From assembly GCF_000759855.1 (NCBI RefSeq), contig NZ_JNAI01000006.1, forward strand, positions 124,001 to 188,000: a DNA stretch of 64,000 nucleotides. The letters run 5' to 3'. Origin of the DNA: Prochlorococcus marinus str. MIT 9107 (GTDB lineage Bacteria; Cyanobacteriota; Cyanobacteriia; PCC-6307; Cyanobiaceae). Below are positions 7,593 through 18,725 of this stretch, in pieces. A program made the translations under genes and the position numbers. The notes under the pieces are model-generated. The model saw only the letters and a list, made by a program, of their open reading frames with translations, searched no databases and was not told the DNA's origin. Each line of letters opens with the position of its first letter. Position 1 is the first letter of the stretch.

Positions 7593-8177
7593 TTGAGTAT
7601 TCCGGTACTAACTATTGCGAGTGGAAATCCAAGAAAGGTCTCTGAAATTTCAGAAATGTTAGATGTTTTATCTTTAAGAGTTGAAAAACAACCCGAACAT
7701 TTAAACGTTGAAGAGACTGGAGCTACATATCTTGATAACGCCTTTTTAAAAGCCAATGCAGCTTCTTTAGAAACAAAAACCTGGACTTTAGCTGATGATT
7801 CAGGTCTCGAAGTAGATTACTTAGATGGCAGGCCAGGCATATATTCTGCTAGATATGCAAGAAATAATGTTGAAAAAATTAAAAAATTAATTAATGAACT
7901 TAGTGATAGCCCATATAGAAGTGCAAAATTCATAAGTTGCATGGTTTTATGTGACCCCTCTGGAAACTTAGTTAAACAAACCACAGGTATATGTTGGGGT
8001 GAGATTCTTAAGAAACCAAAATACCCAAATGGAGAATTCGAATCTATTTTTTGGGTTAAAGAAGCTAATTGCGTATATGGTGAGCTTAGTCAATCACAAT
8101 TAAGTAAATTGGGTAGCAGAGGCAAAGCAGCAAAAATCATGTCACCTTTTTTAAAAAAGGCAATTGGCTTAAAGTAA
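7593..8177 (+). CDS. rdgB: Non-canonical purine NTP pyrophosphatase (Ham1/RdgB family)
   Basis: This 194-residue enzyme hydrolyses dITP, XTP and ITP to monophosphates, keeping deaminated purines out of DNA and RNA. The family signatures TIASGNPRKVSEISEML at the N-terminus, ETGATYLDNAFLKA, LADDSGLEVDYLDGRPGIYSARYA and the C-terminal SHR-like LGSRGKA are present. The start is a TTG (MSIPVLTIASGN), the only start that fits the family N-terminus. It is divergent from the carboxysome operon, a neighbour pair I recall from other marine picocyanobacteria. Confidence 0.93.
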   Translation: MSIPVLTIASGNPRKVSEISEMLDVLSLRVEKQPEHLNVEETGATYLDNAFLKANAASLETKTWTLADDSGLEVDYLDGRPGIYSARYARNNVEKIKKLINELSDSPYRSAKFISCMVLCDPSGNLVKQTTGICWGEILKKPKYPNGEFESIFWVKEANCVYGELSQSQLSKLGSRGKAAKIMSPFLKKAIGLK

Positions 8178-8183
8178 AAATTA

Positions 8184-8951
8184 TCAATAATTTGAAATCT
8201 CTTCAATTGCTCTAATAGAAGCGGCGGCGGCTTCTTCTACATCTCCTTCTTTACCTGCGAGGGTTAGCCTACCAAAGGCTCCAACTGCTTTTACATCAAC
8301 TACAGTAATATTAGATGCTTTTTCAGCCTCATTAGCCGCTTTTAAAACATATCCAGCAGGTTCAGTTTCGAGAATAAACATACTCATACCAGCTTGAATC
8401 ATTGATCCACTTCTATTTTGTCTATTAATTAACACCGAATGATCAGGAGTTATTGCGCGAATAATTTCTGTCCAACTTGTTGATGGTTTTGTTCTTTTAT
8501 TAATCTCACTACCAATAGCATCTAAAACTACATCACCTGAATGCAATACAGTACTTTGATCCTTATGGTAAAGAGCAAAAGAACCAAATTCCCTTTCAAC
8601 GATCATTTGTCCTAACCTTACATTGCTAGCCTTTAGTGCAATATCTGTAACTCTATGAATTGCCATACCTGGATAAACTTCCATCCATAAACATGCATCC
8701 CCAGGTATTGGTAGAAAACCTCTACTGACAGTTCCCATATAAGCTGCCAACTGAGGTTGCAATGAATCCAAAAAAACGTAGGTTCTTAATTCAATTTGGC
8801 TTACTTGACTTGCCTGTCTTGAAACTAAAGATTTCTCTGAATCTGTTGTAATAAAACCAGCACCAATGCTCTGAGATTGAATCTCAGAACCGGTTATGAG
8901 GGGGCTTTTATTTCTTCGTTCCCCTCTATTAAAACTAGATGTTGGTTCCAT
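8184..8951 (-). CDS. csoS1D: Carboxysome shell protein CsoS1D (tandem BMC trimer)
   Basis: A protein of 255 residues made of two fused BMC domains. The family forms stacked pseudohexameric trimers with a large gated pore, thought to let larger metabolites through the shell. The first 45-50 residues are polar and probably disordered. The domains run from about residue 55 to 150 (LRTYVFLDSLQPQL...) and from about 160 to 253 (HSVLINRQNRSGSMIQAGMSMFILE...AFGRLTLAGKEGDVEEAAAA). It sits apart from the main operon, convergent with ham1 (6 bases between stops), and faces the same way as csoS1. Confidence 0.93.
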   Translation of the reverse strand: MEPTSSFNRGERRNKSPLITGSEIQSQSIGAGFITTDSEKSLVSRQASQVSQIELRTYVFLDSLQPQLAAYMGTVSRGFLPIPGDACLWMEVYPGMAIHRVTDIALKASNVRLGQMIVEREFGSFALYHKDQSTVLHSGDVVLDAIGSEINKRTKPSTSWTEIIRAITPDHSVLINRQNRSGSMIQAGMSMFILETEPAGYVLKAANEAEKASNITVVDVKAVGAFGRLTLAGKEGDVEEAAAASIRAIEEISNY

Positions 8952-9047
8952 TCAGGAGACTATAACGGATAATGGTTCTTTTTTCTATTAAATTTACTTG
9001 CATGATGCTCACAAAACGATAACTTCAAGTTAAATATATGAAATTTT

Positions 9048-9416
9048 ATGGTAGCTTCTCAAAAAAAAGAACCAAACTTTTCTGGTACTGAAAAAGAATT
9101 AACTACTGATCAAACTCTTGGATTAGTTAGCCTAAGGTTGATGCAAAAACTATCTCAGAAAGACCCATCTTTTAGTTGGTTAGAAGAAGATAAAATAGAG
9201 AAAGTAAATCTTAAGAACCTTAGAGTCAGATTGGAGTTAACCCAATTAGCTATAAATACTGGAGCACCTTTAACGACTTCAGAAGTGACAGCTTTAATTG
9301 GAGCAAAGCCAGGGAAATCTAAGTTAGAAAGAGCAGGATTATTAGCTACGAAAATAGCTAGAAATGTATGGAAAATTTCAAAAATAAACCAAGGAAATTC
9401 CTTCTACAGAAATTAG
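9048..9416 (+). CDS. Conserved hypothetical protein upstream of chlN
   Basis: A soluble protein of 122 residues that I do not recognise. It is helical and charged: the N-terminus is polar, then come TLGLVSLRLMQKLSQKDPSFSWLEE, a leucine-rich LKNLRVRLELTQLAI, and VTALIGAKPGKSKLERAGLLATKIARNVWKI. The last part could be a small DNA- or RNA-binding helical unit. It is divergent from csoS1D and lies 157 bases before chlN on the same strand, so it might belong to either regulon. No function is proposed. Confidence 0.75.
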   Translation: MVASQKKEPNFSGTEKELTTDQTLGLVSLRLMQKLSQKDPSFSWLEEDKIEKVNLKNLRVRLELTQLAINTGAPLTTSEVTALIGAKPGKSKLERAGLLATKIARNVWKISKINQGNSFYRN

Positions 9417-9425
9417 AATAAACCT

Positions 9426-9440
9426 TGAAAATCATTTTCA
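9426..9440. promoter_or_regulatory. Inverted repeat upstream of chlN (Fur-box-like, weak)
   Basis: TGAAAA-TCA-TTTTCA is a perfect 6+3+6 inverted repeat. It continues into TGATTCTCATTT, and the combined hexamer pattern loosely recalls a Fur box. It lies 134-148 bases before chlN. Iron control of the iron-sulfur enzyme DPOR would make sense, but in such AT-rich DNA the match could be chance. Confidence 0.25.
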
Positions 9441-9564
9441 TGATTCTCATTTAAGTATTTAAACATTCATATAAGTTTTTTAAATGTGTGCATTTTGTAA
9501 GAGAACTTATTAATTACTTTCTTAAATTAAAAAGTTTATGCAAGCTTTAAATATAAGATCTTGA

Positions 9565-10830
<1,266 letters not shown>

Positions 10831-10836
10831 AAGACT

Positions 10837-12408
10837 ATGGAATTAACGCTATGGACATATGAAGGGCCACCACATGTCGGTGCGATGAGAATTGCCTCTT
10901 CAATGAAAGATATACATTATGTGCTTCATGCCCCTCAAGGAGATACATATGCAGATCTTCTCTTTACAATGATTGAGAGGAGAGGGCAAAGGCCTCCAGT
11001 CACTTATACAACTTTCCAGGCTAGAGACCTCGGAGGAGATACGGCTGAATTAGTGAAGAAAAATATTAAGGAAGCTGTAGAACGATTTAAACCAAAAACT
11101 CTTTTAGTTGGAGAAAGTTGTACAGCAGAACTAATCCAAGACCAGCCTGGAGCTCTTGCAAAAGGAATGGGGTTTGATATGCCAATTGTTAATCTTGAAT
11201 TGCCTGCTTATAGCAAGAAAGAAAATTGGGGGGCTTCAGAAACCTTTTATCAATTAACAAGAACCCTTTTAAAAGATAAAGTAAGTTCTTCAGAGAAAAT
11301 AAATCCTCTAAGGTGGAAGGAATTAGGTCGAAGACCAAAAGTAAATATACTTGGCCCTTCATTGCTAGGGTTTAGGTGTAGGGATGATGTTATCGAAATT
11401 CAACGTATTCTCTCAGAACAAGGTATAGATACTAACGTTGTTGCTCCATTAGGTGCCAGTTCAGATGATCTCCAAAGACTAATTGATGCTGAAATAAATA
11501 TCTGTCTTTATAAAGAAATTGGAGAAGCGACATGTGAGTGGCTTAAACGTAATTTTGGAATGGAATATACAAATACTATTCCTATTGGAATAAAAAATAC
11601 TATTGAATTTATAAGTGAAGTTCATAAGAAGCTAGACCTTCCTCTGACTAATAAAGAAGAATTAGAAAACAAATCAAAACTTCCATGGTACTCAAAATCA
11701 GTTGACTCAAATTATCTAACTGGTAAAAGAGTTTTTATTTTTGGTGATGGAACACATGCAATTGCAGCAGCTAAAATTGCTAAGGAAGAATTGGGTTTTG
11801 AAGTAGTGGGTCTTGGAACATACAGTAGGGAGATGGCGAGACAAGTAAGAGCTACTGCAAAAGAACTAAGTATAGAAGCTCTAATTACTAATAATTATCT
11901 AGAAGTAGAAGACGCGATGAAAAAAGCAGCTCCTGAGCTTGTTTTAGGGACTCAAATGGAAAGGCATAGTGCCAAGAGACTCGGCATTCCATGTTCAGTA
12001 ATAAGTACACCAATGCATGTTCAAGATGTTCCTGCAAGATATAGCCCTCAAATGGGATGGGAAGGAGCAAATGTGATTTTTGATGATTGGGTACATCCCC
12101 TAATGATGGGATTAGAAGAGCATCTTATTGATATGTTTAAACATGACTTTGAGTTTGTCGATGGTCATCAAAGCCACTTAGGACATACAGCAGCTAAAAC
12201 AAAGGATTCTATAAATTCTGACGAAAAAATAGATAATAATCCTAAAGAGGGCATTATCTGGACTGAATCGGGCAGAGCCGAATTAACAAAAGTTCCATTT
12301 TTTGTAAGAGGTAAAGTTAAAACAAATACCGAAAAATATGCAATCTTGAGAGGAATTCCAGAAATAAGCGATGAAACCCTTTACGACGCTAAAGCATATT
12401 TCAGCTGA
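10837..12408 (+). CDS. chlB: Light-independent protochlorophyllide reductase subunit B
   Basis: A NifK-like DPOR subunit of 523 residues. The unusual aspartate that serves as fourth ligand of the NB cluster is visible as Asp36 in HAPQGD. The rest is typical: [17 protein letters not shown] at the N-terminus, [15 protein letters not shown], and the C-terminal small domain [21 protein letters not shown] (about residues 474-494), which closes over the substrate. It lies 6 bases after chlN. The protein works in the cytoplasm or near thylakoids and is oxygen sensitive as a family trait. Confidence 0.98.
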   Translation: MELTLWTYEGPPHVGAMRIASSMKDIHYVLHAPQGDTYADLLFTMIERRGQRPPVTYTTFQARDLGGDTAELVKKNIKEAVERFKPKTLLVGESCTAELIQDQPGALAKGMGFDMPIVNLELPAYSKKENWGASETFYQLTRTLLKDKVSSSEKINPLRWKELGRRPKVNILGPSLLGFRCRDDVIEIQRILSEQGIDTNVVAPLGASSDDLQRLIDAEINICLYKEIGEATCEWLKRNFGMEYTNTIPIGIKNTIEFISEVHKKLDLPLTNKEELENKSKLPWYSKSVDSNYLTGKRVFIFGDGTHAIAAAKIAKEELGFEVVGLGTYSREMARQVRATAKELSIEALITNNYLEVEDAMKKAAPELVLGTQMERHSAKRLGIPCSVISTPMHVQDVPARYSPQMGWEGANVIFDDWVHPLMMGLEEHLIDMFKHDFEFVDGHQSHLGHTAAKTKDSINSDEKIDNNPKEGIIWTESGRAELTKVPFFVRGKVKTNTEKYAILRGIPEISDETLYDAKAYFS

Positions 12409-12598
12409 TTTTTACCAATAAATTATTAATTAATCATGAGTATTTTCACTCATAACTTAATAAATAAAATTCTAAAAATCTAGTAATAAGAACATTATTT
12501 AGACTTTTGATACAAATAAATAAATATTTGTTTAGAAATATATTTCATGGGTATTTACGCTGCAAGAATATAAACAATAATGTGTTTTTAAGCCTTAA

Positions 12599-13486
<888 letters not shown>

Positions 13487-13585
13487 TCTTAACTAACCCG
13501 ACCCATTTTGTCATAAGTAGAGATTTACTGAGAACGTAGTACTCGCAATGGTTTACAACGGATCTAAGATCCTATTTTACACTTA

Positions 13586-14119
13586 TTAATTACAGATAGG
13601 CTTCTTTTTCCAAACAGGAGAATTACAATTTATTTTTACGGGTTTCTTCTTTTCTTTAATTGGTTTCTCTTTTTTTGTTTTGATAATGTAAGGAGCTTCA
13701 CAAGTAGAGTTCCATCCAATGGCTGGCTCACCCTCTGGACACAAATCACTATTTGTTACTGGAACTTCTACTCCAGGCTTGAGACGACCTGGACCTCCCC
13801 AGGGACTGAATGGACAATCCCAAGTACTTTTCCCAACGAAAAGAGGATCATTAGGTCCTTGTATCCCCCACCAAAGAGAGTTATACGTACATTTAACAAC
13901 TATGCATTTACCATCCCCAATGTAGGCAGCACCTTCAGGGCATTTATTCCCTTTTATCAAACTTTTTTTTACTTTAAACCCTTCTCCAGTCATTGCTTCA
14001 ACACAACCTGCAAAATCTGCTGCCTTTAGGCAAAATTCTGCTGTTTCCTTATCTATTTGAGCATTAACTGCGATAGGTAATGCAATAGTAGCGAATAAAG
14101 GTATTAATAATTTTTGCAT
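13586..14119 (-). CDS. Cysteine-rich secreted protein of unknown function
   Basis: A 177-residue protein with a clear signal peptide (MQKLLIPLFATIALPIAVNA, cleavage after about residue 20), so it is probably periplasmic or external. The mature part has ten cysteines. A duplicated unit is visible: CPEGAAYIGDGKC and CPEGEPAIGWNSTC, which suggests disulfide-bonded mini-domains. The C-terminal tail is lysine-rich (KKEKPIKEKKKPVK). It sits between chlL (convergent, 99 bases apart) and por (same strand, 180 bases upstream). I do not recognise a family. Confidence 0.78.
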   Translation of the reverse strand: MQKLLIPLFATIALPIAVNAQIDKETAEFCLKAADFAGCVEAMTGEGFKVKKSLIKGNKCPEGAAYIGDGKCIVVKCTYNSLWWGIQGPNDPLFVGKSTWDCPFSPWGGPGRLKPGVEVPVTNSDLCPEGEPAIGWNSTCEAPYIIKTKKEKPIKEKKKPVKINCNSPVWKKKPICN

Positions 14120-14299
14120 TAAAAAAGAGGATTTTATTACTCCAATTTTAAATCGACTGTCAATTATTTGATTTAAGAGATTTGCTTTACCTTTTGTTAA
14201 AGAAGTTTTTGAGAGAACTTATTTTATTTTGTAAGATCGCCATAAAACTAGTGATAGCAATGATCTTAGCTATGCCTAAAAGGATATGATTAATCTTAA

Positions 14300-15310
14300 T
14301 TAATCTAATCCAACCAATTGTTTTGTTAGATCATAAGTTTGTTTAGAGGTCTGCGTATCAATTATTCTTTTTGACAACTTTTGAGAAAAAGCTTTTCTGC
14401 CATTTTTTTGACGATTTCCCCAGCTCCAATGGACTGATGGTTTAGCATATTCTTTATAAGTTGCTACCTGAGCGACCCTCTCTCCCGCTAGTCTTTGTGA
14501 CACATATCCCCTTGTTATGAATTTTTGAAATATCGGGAAAAGAATTCTAAATATCCAAGGTGTATCTCTAAACAGTTTTGTTTCAGCAACACATCCAGGA
14601 TATAGAGAATTAACAATAATTTTATCTGCAGGATATCTTTTTGATAATTCCTGAGCGGTTACTATATTGCAAAGTTTACTATCCTTATAAGCCTTACCAG
14701 GTTTAAATTTCTTTCCGTTAGCCATACTAATTGGAGATAAAAAACCATTTTTAAATCCCGATAAATCTCCCAGATCAGCTGGGGCAGGAATAGGAATTCT
14801 CCCTCCAAGTTCTAAATAATTAGCAGTAACTGTTCCTAGAACTGTAATTCTTGGCTTGAATAACGTAGATTTACCATTTAAGGTTATTTCTCGTTCTGAA
14901 GATAAAATATTTTCTATAAGAAGGTTTATCATAAGAAAATGCCCAAAATGATTTACAGCCATTGAGTTTTCAAAACCCTGCGGAGATCTTTCAGGCCTCC
15001 TTAGTCTAGGCTTATAAACTGCTGCATTACAAATAAGAGAATTTATTGGTTTTTTAAATCTTTCCAATATTTGATCGCAACCTTTCCTTACATCATCCAA
15101 GTCAGAAAGATCTATTTCTACAAAGTGAACATTTTTAATTTCTTCTTTTGTCAAAAATCCCTCAGCTATTGTTATCGCTCTTTGATTTGATCGATTAACA
15201 GCTATAACTTCCCATCCAAATCTTAATAGAGGTTTTAGAGTATTTAATCCAACTCCTGAAGTTGTTCCTGTTATGAGGACTAAACCCTTGATGTTCTTAC
15301 TCACAAGCAA
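14300..15310 (-). CDS. por: Light-dependent protochlorophyllide oxidoreductase (LPOR)
   Basis: The 336-residue NADPH enzyme (also named pcr) that reduces protochlorophyllide to chlorophyllide when light is absorbed. It is a short-chain dehydrogenase: the nucleotide motif TGTTSGVG is at residues 14-21 and the catalytic Tyr208 and Lys212 are in AYKDSK. It duplicates in light the job of chlN/B/L next door. The frame begins at TTG (15310); a GTG two codons on (15304) is the other candidate start. No obvious loss of residues is seen. Confidence 0.96.
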   Translation of the reverse strand: MLVSKNIKGLVLITGTTSGVGLNTLKPLLRFGWEVIAVNRSNQRAITIAEGFLTKEEIKNVHFVEIDLSDLDDVRKGCDQILERFKKPINSLICNAAVYKPRLRRPERSPQGFENSMAVNHFGHFLMINLLIENILSSEREITLNGKSTLFKPRITVLGTVTANYLELGGRIPIPAPADLGDLSGFKNGFLSPISMANGKKFKPGKAYKDSKLCNIVTAQELSKRYPADKIIVNSLYPGCVAETKLFRDTPWIFRILFPIFQKFITRGYVSQRLAGERVAQVATYKEYAKPSVHWSWGNRQKNGRKAFSQKLSKRIIDTQTSKQTYDLTKQLVGLD

Positions 15311-15358
15311 AAAAGTTAATAGAAAAATGATAAGTAAAATGATTCTAAATCATTCTTA

Positions 15359-15706
15359 TCATCGCCATATTACCCTGATAATGTCCCTAGAAATTATTTG
15401 ATCTTGATCCTTCATAAATATTTGCTCACCTTCAGAAGAGAATAAATCATCAAATCTACTTTTCAAAACATTGAATCGATATTTTTCATATAAAAATGAG
15501 TCTTCAATTTCCCTTAATCTGTTTAATCTGACTTTGGAACTGTAGCCAAGTTTAATCAAGCTTATTATTGCTAAAAGGGAAAAGGAAATTTTTATAATTA
15601 AAAAAACTAAAGATACAAAATTTTCATGTTTCTGCTGCTTTGTTTTAAATGCAGAACCTAGATATGTTTTGTAAAAAATACTATTTTTGTAAAAAGATTT
15701 TGACAA
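15359..15706 (-). CDS. Small single-pass membrane protein, unknown
   Basis: A 115-residue protein with a basic N-terminus, one transmembrane helix (about residues 30-53, VSLVFLIIKISFSLLAIISLIKLG) and a charged C-terminal half that looks like a coiled coil (RLNRLREIEDSFLYEKYRFNVLKSRFDDL). The start is TTG. The layout resembles small scaffold proteins such as FtsB/DivIC, but nothing in the sequence proves that. It lies between por and psaM on the same strand, 48 bases before por. Confidence 0.65.
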   Translation of the reverse strand: MSKSFYKNSIFYKTYLGSAFKTKQQKHENFVSLVFLIIKISFSLLAIISLIKLGYSSKVRLNRLREIEDSFLYEKYRFNVLKSRFDDLFSSEGEQIFMKDQDQIISRDIIRVIWR

Positions 15707-15792
15707 GTTTAGTGATTAGTTTTTTTAATTAGATAATTTAGTTCAGTAATATATATATTATTAACTTAAAAATGTATATTTTCTAATAGATT

Positions 15793-15897
15793 TTAATTTC
15801 TACCTAAGCTAATTCCTAGCCTTAATGCTAAAACCCCTGCATGCATAACTACTATGAGGCTTAGTGCAATTAAATTTATTGTTTGAGTTGGCTCCAT
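15793..15897 (-). CDS. psaM: Photosystem I reaction centre subunit XII (PsaM)
   Basis: A 34-residue, single-helix thylakoid protein, short enough to be missed by gene finders. The chain reads [16 protein letters not shown] then [18 protein letters not shown], one hydrophobic helix ending in the ALRL segment shared with PsaM of other cyanobacteria. PsaM sits near the trimerisation region of photosystem I. The gene has an ATG start and a TAA stop and lies upstream of the small membrane protein and por on the same strand. Confidence 0.88.
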   Translation of the reverse strand: MEPTQTINLIALSLIVVMHAGVLALRLGISLGRN

Positions 15898-15998
15898 TTT
15901 AAAAAAAATATTTACTATATTTTCCACCCAAAAGAGTGGATTTGACACACTATTACAAAATGATGTTACGTAATTAATAAATTGAAAGAAAAAATTTA

Positions 15999-16742
15999 TT
16001 GAAAATTATTATAAATAGACCTACAAATTTAATTTTGGGAATAGAAAATCAAGCTTTAATTTTTTCTACAAATAATTTACCTGGATTTGATCAAATGGCT
16101 TTAGATTTAAATTCTTTAGATCAGACAATTTCAAATCCTGCAATAATCTTCACATTGAGGTTCTACTATTGGTCTGGGGATTGGCTTTCTATTGGCTATC
16201 ACCAAAAGGAAATTCCCCATCATTGGGAAAAATTATTATTAAATGGAGAAATTAATATTGTAAGACGTCCCTCTGGAGGAGGAGCTGTTTTGCATTCAGG
16301 GGGCATAACATATGCATTAACATTTAAAAAAACACACTATAAAATCCTAAGTTATGAAATGGTTAACAATTGGTTAATTAAAAGTTTTAGTGAATTAGGT
16401 CTAAACTTGCAAAATGGTAATTTACGAAAATCACCCATAAGAACTAATTGTTTTGGGACTTCACAGATTTGTGATTTAGTTGATCAGGATGGATTCAAGA
16501 GGATAGGTAGTGCACAATATCGAAAAAAAGGCGCCTTCCTTCAACATGGAGAGATTCAAACAAATCCTTCAAAAGATTTATGGTACAAATTATTTAATGA
16601 AGAAGCCCCACCCAAAATGAATCTAGACCTCACAAATAATGAAATAGTTAAACATTTAAGAAATTCATTCCTAGAGAATAAACCAAATATAAGATTCAAA
16701 AATATCTCCATTAATAATAAAATTATTGAAAAACTTGCATAA
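15999..16742 (+). CDS. Lipoate-protein ligase A-like protein (biotin/lipoate A/B ligase family)
   Basis: A cytoplasmic protein of 247 residues. The family transfers lipoate or octanoate onto carrier domains of pyruvate dehydrogenase or the glycine cleavage system. The segments WLSIGYHQ, the [19 protein letters not shown] motif (the RRxxGGGxVxH signature) and [20 protein letters not shown] (with the conserved lysine) are present. I kept the TTG start because [15 protein letters not shown] before the internal ATG at 16095 fits the family N-terminal strand. Whether it is a ligase or an octanoyltransferase (LipM-like) cannot be told. Confidence 0.82.
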   Translation: MKIIINRPTNLILGIENQALIFSTNNLPGFDQMALDLNSLDQTISNPAIIFTLRFYYWSGDWLSIGYHQKEIPHHWEKLLLNGEINIVRRPSGGGAVLHSGGITYALTFKKTHYKILSYEMVNNWLIKSFSELGLNLQNGNLRKSPIRTNCFGTSQICDLVDQDGFKRIGSAQYRKKGAFLQHGEIQTNPSKDLWYKLFNEEAPPKMNLDLTNNEIVKHLRNSFLENKPNIRFKNISINNKIIEKLA

Positions 16743-16751
16743 AACTAATTC

Positions 16752-17975
16752 TTAAAGATCTCCTTTCTGCTTCATTGAATTAATTATTCTTGGTAATTCA
16801 ATTCCCAAAGGATACTGATTTTTATAATTTAATTTGTTGATAATTTCTGATGAAAAATTAAAACCTAATTTATTCAATACAAATTGTCCTATTTTCGACC
16901 TATCAATTATCCCCAAAGGGATATTTGCAGCATTGAGAACCAATATAAAACCTTCGCCATTTTCTTCAAGTCTTTCTATAGTTTTCCATAATTTGTCATT
17001 ACTGTATACACTCGCAAAACTATTGATCGGTTTCTTAAAATCTCCAACAAAGTTCCGTTCCCATTTTTTTATGGAGACATTTTTTAAAATATTTTCATCA
17101 ACAAAACCAGTCCATCTGCCATTATTCGCAACAAAAAAATATTTATCCGCTGTATCCTTTTTATTTTTTATTAATGAATTAAATTCTGAGAAATTAGAAT
17201 CGAATTTAATTTTTCTCAAAGGCTTTAATTTAAGCTCAGAAACTTTACTAAATTTTAGTATTTTTTCAATTTTGTAAAATTGGCTCTCTGATTTTGCAGA
17301 GTTAACTCCAAACAAACCTAAAAAAGAAAGAATAAACCCATAATAAAAGTTAAATCTAAAAAAACAAATCATCCCAAGTATTAGGACAAAAAAAGATAAA
17401 GATAAATTTACTTTATTGAGGAAATCTCTCCCTTTGTTTTTACTCCCTGAGAAATGCCAAATAATACTTTTTAATAAATTTCCTCCATCTAATGAACCAA
17501 TTGGCATCAAATTTAAGAAGCCTAAGAATAAATTTAATATACCTACTCTAGAAATGATATTGATGGATATTAGTTCTTGCGATTCACTGTAATTACTTAT
17601 TAAAAGTAATATAAATGCTGTGGCAAAACATAATATTGGTCGAACAATAGCAATTTTTATATTTCCTAAAGCAGTTTGACAATACCTATCAATTTGTAAA
17701 ATTGCTCCAAGAAAATAAAAAGTAATTTTCTTTATTTTTACACCCTGATTTAGGGAAACAAAAGTATGTAAGACTTCATGAGAAATAATTGAAGATAATA
17801 AGAAAAAAGAAGTTAAAAATCCTATAATCCATGCTTCTTTAGTATTGTAAATATCTCCTGAGGTTAAATTAACCTGATTACTTATACTCCATGAGAATAT
17901 AAAAAGAATCGCAAACCAATAAGGATGAATTTTGAAGGGAATTCCCCATATTTTAAAAATTTGCCAACTCCTCAA
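16752..17975 (-). CDS. Site-2 protease family (M50) membrane metalloprotease with CBS domains
   Basis: A membrane protein of 407 residues. Zinc ligands are His66, Glu67 and His70 in SHEVLH, and the third ligand is in LMPIGSLDGGNLLKS, which matches the NxxPxxxLDGG motif. Five or six hydrophobic segments fill residues 1-230. The C-terminal 160 residues look like a CBS pair (..YFFVANNGRWTGFVDENILKN.. and ..FILVLNAANIPLGIIDRSKIG..), which usually binds adenosyl ligands and regulates the protease. The target is unknown. The start is TTG, and the gene ends 9 bases from the ligase-like gene (convergent). Confidence 0.88.
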   Translation of the reverse strand: MRSWQIFKIWGIPFKIHPYWFAILFIFSWSISNQVNLTSGDIYNTKEAWIIGFLTSFFLLSSIISHEVLHTFVSLNQGVKIKKITFYFLGAILQIDRYCQTALGNIKIAIVRPILCFATAFILLLISNYSESQELISINIISRVGILNLFLGFLNLMPIGSLDGGNLLKSIIWHFSGSKNKGRDFLNKVNLSLSFFVLILGMICFFRFNFYYGFILSFLGLFGVNSAKSESQFYKIEKILKFSKVSELKLKPLRKIKFDSNFSEFNSLIKNKKDTADKYFFVANNGRWTGFVDENILKNVSIKKWERNFVGDFKKPINSFASVYSNDKLWKTIERLEENGEGFILVLNAANIPLGIIDRSKIGQFVLNKLGFNFSSEIINKLNYKNQYPLGIELPRIINSMKQKGDL

Positions 17976-18030
17976 AAATAATCTCCGCTATATTGATCAA
18001 TAATATTAATTTTACATACAAGATAATGAT

Positions 18031-18684
18031 ATGCCCAAGACTAATACTTTAGTTAAAATTTGTGGAATAACTTCCAGAGAACAAGCTCTTCAGGTCGCTA
18101 AATTAGGAGTGAACGCTATCGGAATTATTTCGGTTGAGGAGTCTCCAAGATACATATCAGCTGAAATTAAGAAAAAAATTTTTAAAGCCTTAGAAAATAT
18201 GTATCCAAAAATCGAGAGGGTATCTGTCGTAAAGAATTGTCCTATAGATTTAATTATTCAAAATTTCTTAGGGGACCCGAGTGAGACAATCATTCAATTA
18301 CATGGAGATGAAGGTATTGAATACTGCAAACAAATAAGGGAAAAAATTCCAAATATTGGCCTATGGAAGGCTTTCAGAATAAAAACGGAAAAGGACTTTG
18401 ATAAGATAGGGCCTTTTGAGGATTTTGTAGATGCCATACTACTCGATTCTTGGAATAAAGAAACTTATGGTGGTTCAGGGAAGAAAATTAATTCTATTTA
18501 TCTAAAGAACCTGCAATTTAGTAAACCTTGGTGGTTAGCAGGTGGGGTCTCAATTGAATGGGTTAAAGAGATTTTAAGTGATATTAGACCAGATGGATTA
18601 GATATTTCTAGTAGTATTGAAGTTTGCCCTGGTTTAAAAAATTTAGAAGCAACAAAAAATATTATTGATAAAATCAAAAGTTAA
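18031..18684 (+). CDS. trpF: Phosphoribosylanthranilate isomerase
   Basis: The 217-residue TIM-barrel enzyme of tryptophan synthesis that converts N-(5'-phosphoribosyl)anthranilate to CdRP. Conserved pieces are VKICGITSREQA with the catalytic cysteine, IQLHGDE, AILLDSW with the catalytic aspartate, GGSGKKI, WLAGGVS and DISSSIEVCPGLKN. It is divergent from the M50 protease gene with 55 bases between starts. It stands alone without other trp genes in view, as is common in cyanobacteria. Confidence 0.95.
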   Translation: MPKTNTLVKICGITSREQALQVAKLGVNAIGIISVEESPRYISAEIKKKIFKALENMYPKIERVSVVKNCPIDLIIQNFLGDPSETIIQLHGDEGIEYCKQIREKIPNIGLWKAFRIKTEKDFDKIGPFEDFVDAILLDSWNKETYGGSGKKINSIYLKNLQFSKPWWLAGGVSIEWVKEILSDIRPDGLDISSSIEVCPGLKNLEATKNIIDKIKS

Positions 18685-18691
18685 ATTTTCA

Positions 18692-18720
18692 AGTGATTTT
18701 ATAAAAAAATATTATTCACT
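18692..18720. terminator. Possible shared terminator between trpF and folE
   Basis: AGTGA and TCACT form the base of an AT-only inverted repeat in the 41-base gap between two convergent genes, where a bidirectional terminator would be expected. The stem has few GC pairs, so support is weak. Confidence 0.25.
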
Positions 18721-18725
18721 AAGCT

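Noticed and set aside
13560-13572. GGATCT-A-AGATCC palindrome after chlL
   Set aside because: It is too short, with an impossible one-base loop unless two pairs open, and no U-run follows. It is not a good terminator.
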